In this document: positions 62,077 to 64,000 of the stretch, one piece after another | Position numbering within the stretch: position 1 is the first letter of the stretch | Layout of the letters: each line of letters begins with the position of its first letter | DNA from: QQUJ01 sp050287605 | GTDB lineage: Bacteria; Pseudomonadota; Gammaproteobacteria; QQUJ01 | Reading direction: 5' to 3' | Assembly: GCA_050287605.1 (NCBI GenBank) | Contig: JBNKCG010000042.1 | Coordinates: 1 to 64,000, forward strand | DNA length: 64,000 nucleotides | Notes under the pieces: model-generated | Seen by the model: the letters and a program-made list of their open reading frames with translations, nothing else | Databases searched by the model: none | What the model was told of the DNA's origin: nothing | Position numbers and translations under genes: made by a program

Positions 62077-62967
62077 ATGGTCGCTCCAATCACCCAACCC
62101 GGTCGCCTGCCCCTCGTCGCACTGTTCAGCGGCGCGTTGGCCATCGCGTTTGCGCCGATCTTCGTACGCCTGAGCGAACTGGGCCCGGTGGCCACGGCCT
62201 TTTTCCGCGTCTTGTTGGCGCTGCCGGTGCTGGTCGCCTGGATGAGCTGGGACCAGCGCGGCGTGCGCGCGGTGCGGCGTCCGACGACGCTGCGTGACTA
62301 CGCCCGCCTGTCGCTGGCGGGGTTGTGGTTCGCGGCCGATCTGGCGGTCTGGCACTGGTCCATCGCCCTGACCTCGGTGGCCAACGCCACCCTGCTGGCC
62401 AACGCCGCGCCGGTGTTCGTCACCCTGGGCGGCTGGTGGTTGTTCAAGGCGCGCGTTACGCGGGTCTTTGTGGCAGGGATGATGCTGGCGCTGGGCGGGA
62501 TGGGCGTGCTGATGAGCTCCAGTGTGGCCATTGGCGTCGAGCACCTGTGGGGCGACGCCCTGGGGCTGCTCACGGCGGTGTTTTACGCCAGCTACATCCT
62601 CGCGGTGGGACGCCTGCGTGCCGAGTTTTCCACGCCCACCATCATGGTCTGGAGCGGCGTGGTAACGGCGGTGGTACTGTTGCCGGTTGCCGCGTTGTCA
62701 GGGGAGAGCCTGTGGCCGGCGACCCTCTACGGCTGGGGTGTGCTGGCGGCGTTGGCGCTACTCTCCCACGCCGGCGGGCAGAGCCTCATCGCCTATGCGC
62801 TGGCGCACCTGCCTGCAGCATTTTCTTCCGTCGGGCTGCTGCTGCAACCGGTTACCGCGGCGCTCCTCGCCTGGGTGTTGCTGGGCGAGGCCCTTTCCGG
62901 GTGGCAAGGTTTGGGTGGCTTTGTCGTGCTGTGCGGTATCTACCTGGCCCGGCGCGCAAGCCGCTAG
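62077..62967 (+). CDS. EamA/DMT family transporter
   Basis: 296 aa with about ten helices in two EamA repeats: ALFSGALAIAFAPIFVRLSELGPVATAFFRVLLALPVLV in the first and DALGLLTAVFYASYILAVGRLRA in the second. The GQSLIAYALAHLPAAFSSVGLLLQPVTAALLAWVLLGE segment is typical. The substrate is unknown. The ATG at 62077 is preferred over an ORF start 26 codons earlier. It is convergent with the outer-membrane barrel gene. Confidence 0.85.
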   Translation: MVAPITQPGRLPLVALFSGALAIAFAPIFVRLSELGPVATAFFRVLLALPVLVAWMSWDQRGVRAVRRPTTLRDYARLSLAGLWFAADLAVWHWSIALTSVANATLLANAAPVFVTLGGWWLFKARVTRVFVAGMMLALGGMGVLMSSSVAIGVEHLWGDALGLLTAVFYASYILAVGRLRAEFSTPTIMVWSGVVTAVVLLPVAALSGESLWPATLYGWGVLAALALLSHAGGQSLIAYALAHLPAAFSSVGLLLQPVTAALLAWVLLGEALSGWQGLGGFVVLCGIYLARRASR

Positions 62968-63000
62968 GCGTGTTGTCGTGCGTGGGTAAGCAGCGCGGAC

Positions 63001-64000
63001 TCAGAAGTAGCGCGCCAGTTCGATCTGCACAAAGTCGTCGTCGCGGTTGGGGTAGAGCGGATCGCTCGTCGGCAGGTCCATGAACCAGCGCGCCTCCGCC
63101 GACAGCTTCCACGCTTCGCCGAGCCGGCGGCTGGCTTCCAGCGACAGGATCTTAGCGTCGCTGTCGCGATCGACGATCACTCCCAACAGCGCTTCGCTGG
63201 ATTGGGCGTCGTTGAGCGTCCAGCGCGCGCCCACCAGAATGTCGTTCTGGGTGGGTGTGGGGGCGCTGTCACCGCGCTCGTCATAAAGATATTCGGCGAT
63301 AATGCCCAGATCCGCTTGGGTATCGAAAATGCCCACCACGGTGTATTCGAATCCGATGTCGGCGGCGGTGTAGTGAACGCGGTTGGTGTTGCGGTCGATG
63401 GCCTCCAGCTTCCACAGCCAGTCGCCCTTGGTGGCCTGCACGTCGATGCCGAGCTGCTCCATCTGTTCGTAATAGGGAATCAGCACCAGCTGCCCTGAAC
63501 GGTTGATGCCGGGTTGCAACAGCGGATCGCGGTTGGTGCCCTTGAACCACGACAGACCGACGTCCCAATCACCGAGGCTGTGCGACCAGCGCAGCGCGAA
63601 ATCCACGTGGCGTTCCTCGTCGTCCGACTCGTACTCTGCCAGTTCCGTGGCTACCGGCAGAAGGGTACGCGGGCGACCGTCGTCTGCAGGGAAGGTGCGC
63701 TCGCGAAAATAGGGAAGAACAAAGAGGTCGACGATGCCCCAGTCGCGCACCAGCGAGAGGTTGATCATCGGCTGGCCCAGCTTGTCCTCGCCATCGATGT
63801 TTTCCACCCCGTCGGTTTGGTTGATGACGTCCACCAGGTGTTCGCCTTCAGTGACGCCCCAGAACACCTTGCGCAGACCGACGCGCGACTCCCAGCCTTC
63901 GCCCACGTGAATCCAGCTGAGTTCGCGAATGTCGGCATGGGTGCGCTCCGCGTCGTGCTCGTCGACGCGGGCGAACGGCGTGAAGGCGAAGAGGTCCTGG
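63001..64000 (-). CDS. Outer-membrane beta-barrel protein (partial)
   Basis: The reading frame stays open to the right window edge, so the N-terminus and signal peptide are outside. Visible sequence is rich in alternating hydrophobic and polar strands, such as WSHSLGDWDVGLSWFK, YTVVGIFDTQADLGIIAEYLY, and ends with DDFVQIELARYF, a C-terminal aromatic typical of barrel proteins recognised by BAM. Upstream of 63906 the frame reads HVGEGWES and continues as AFTPFARVDEHDAERTHADI. The exact family is not recognised; a porin-like role is likely. Confidence 0.75.
   Translation of the reverse strand, partial: QDLFAFTPFARVDEHDAERTHADIRELSWIHVGEGWESRVGLRKVFWGVTEGEHLVDVINQTDGVENIDGEDKLGQPMINLSLVRDWGIVDLFVLPYFRERTFPADDGRPRTLLPVATELAEYESDDEERHVDFALRWSHSLGDWDVGLSWFKGTNRDPLLQPGINRSGQLVLIPYYEQMEQLGIDVQATKGDWLWKLEAIDRNTNRVHYTAADIGFEYTVVGIFDTQADLGIIAEYLYDERGDSAPTPTQNDILVGARWTLNDAQSSEALLGVIVDRDSDAKILSLEASRRLGEAWKLSAEARWFMDLPTSDPLYPNRDDDFVQIELARYF

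Overview
The window is GC-rich, gene-dense chromosomal DNA from a gammaproteobacterium. The clearest sign is the replication-origin neighbourhood at 41-56 kb: glyQ-glyS-gmhB-plsC run into gyrB, then recF, dnaN and dnaA lie on the minus strand, and rpmH-rnpA-yidD-yidC-mnmE leave on the plus strand. This is the order known from Pseudomonas and related gammaproteobacteria. Other genes (phaC, prlC, wbuC, arn genes, TgpA-type transglutaminase) fit an environmental gammaproteobacterium, but genus cannot be fixed from the sequence alone. No rRNA, tRNA, CRISPR array, integrase, transposase or prophage was seen.

Layout. 0-11.4 kb: a GNAT-nitrilase fusion, two MFS transporters, a YadGH-type ABC-2 exporter, a large PAS-GGDEF-EAL protein, an Fpg/Nei glycosylase and a membrane-anchored HEAT-repeat protein. 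11.4-26.4 kb: after a GFA protein and wbuC comes a co-directional minus-strand block of about 14 kb. Read in transcription order it holds a five-gene cassette (thermostable-haemolysin-family acyltransferase-like protein, adenylate-forming ligase, haem-oxygenase-like di-iron protein, SDR, periplasmic TPR protein), then an OmpR/QseC-type two-component system, then an arn lipid A-modification operon (arnT, one SMR flippase subunit, arnB, arnC, and arnA split into two genes, arnD). 26.6-41 kb: phaC, DUF1499, HDOD, an uncharacterised Cys-Pro protein, MTH1187, xth, prlC, a GIDE-domain protein with lemA, glutathione reductase, gamma-carbonic anhydrase, a dienelactone hydrolase, aroE and ppx. 41-56 kb: the origin region. 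56-64 kb: a TgpA/DUF58/MoxR operon, a Kef-type antiporter, a DsbA-like protein without its CXXC, an EamA exporter and a truncated outer-membrane barrel gene.

How parts work together. The haemolysin-family/ligase/di-iron/SDR/TPR genes are tightly packed and look like one pathway that activates an acyl or carboxylate substrate, oxidises or reduces it, and conjugates it. The cassette starts 58 bp from a perfect CTTAAC-N5-CTTAAC direct repeat, the layout bound by PmrA/QseB-type regulators, and it runs into a regulator/kinase pair of that class. The arn operon follows the kinase directly. The window may therefore hold a small regulon joining an undescribed lipid-like product, its two-component system and L-Ara4N modification of lipid A. 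This is inference. It is the best candidate for an undescribed system here.

Non-coding features worth noting are two origin-like DnaA-box regions on either side of dnaA, a BIME/REP palindrome at 31.9 kb with a REP-like half at the mnmE stop codon, and a nonamer-periodic inverted repeat at 55.8 kb. No gap between genes exceeds about 300 bp.
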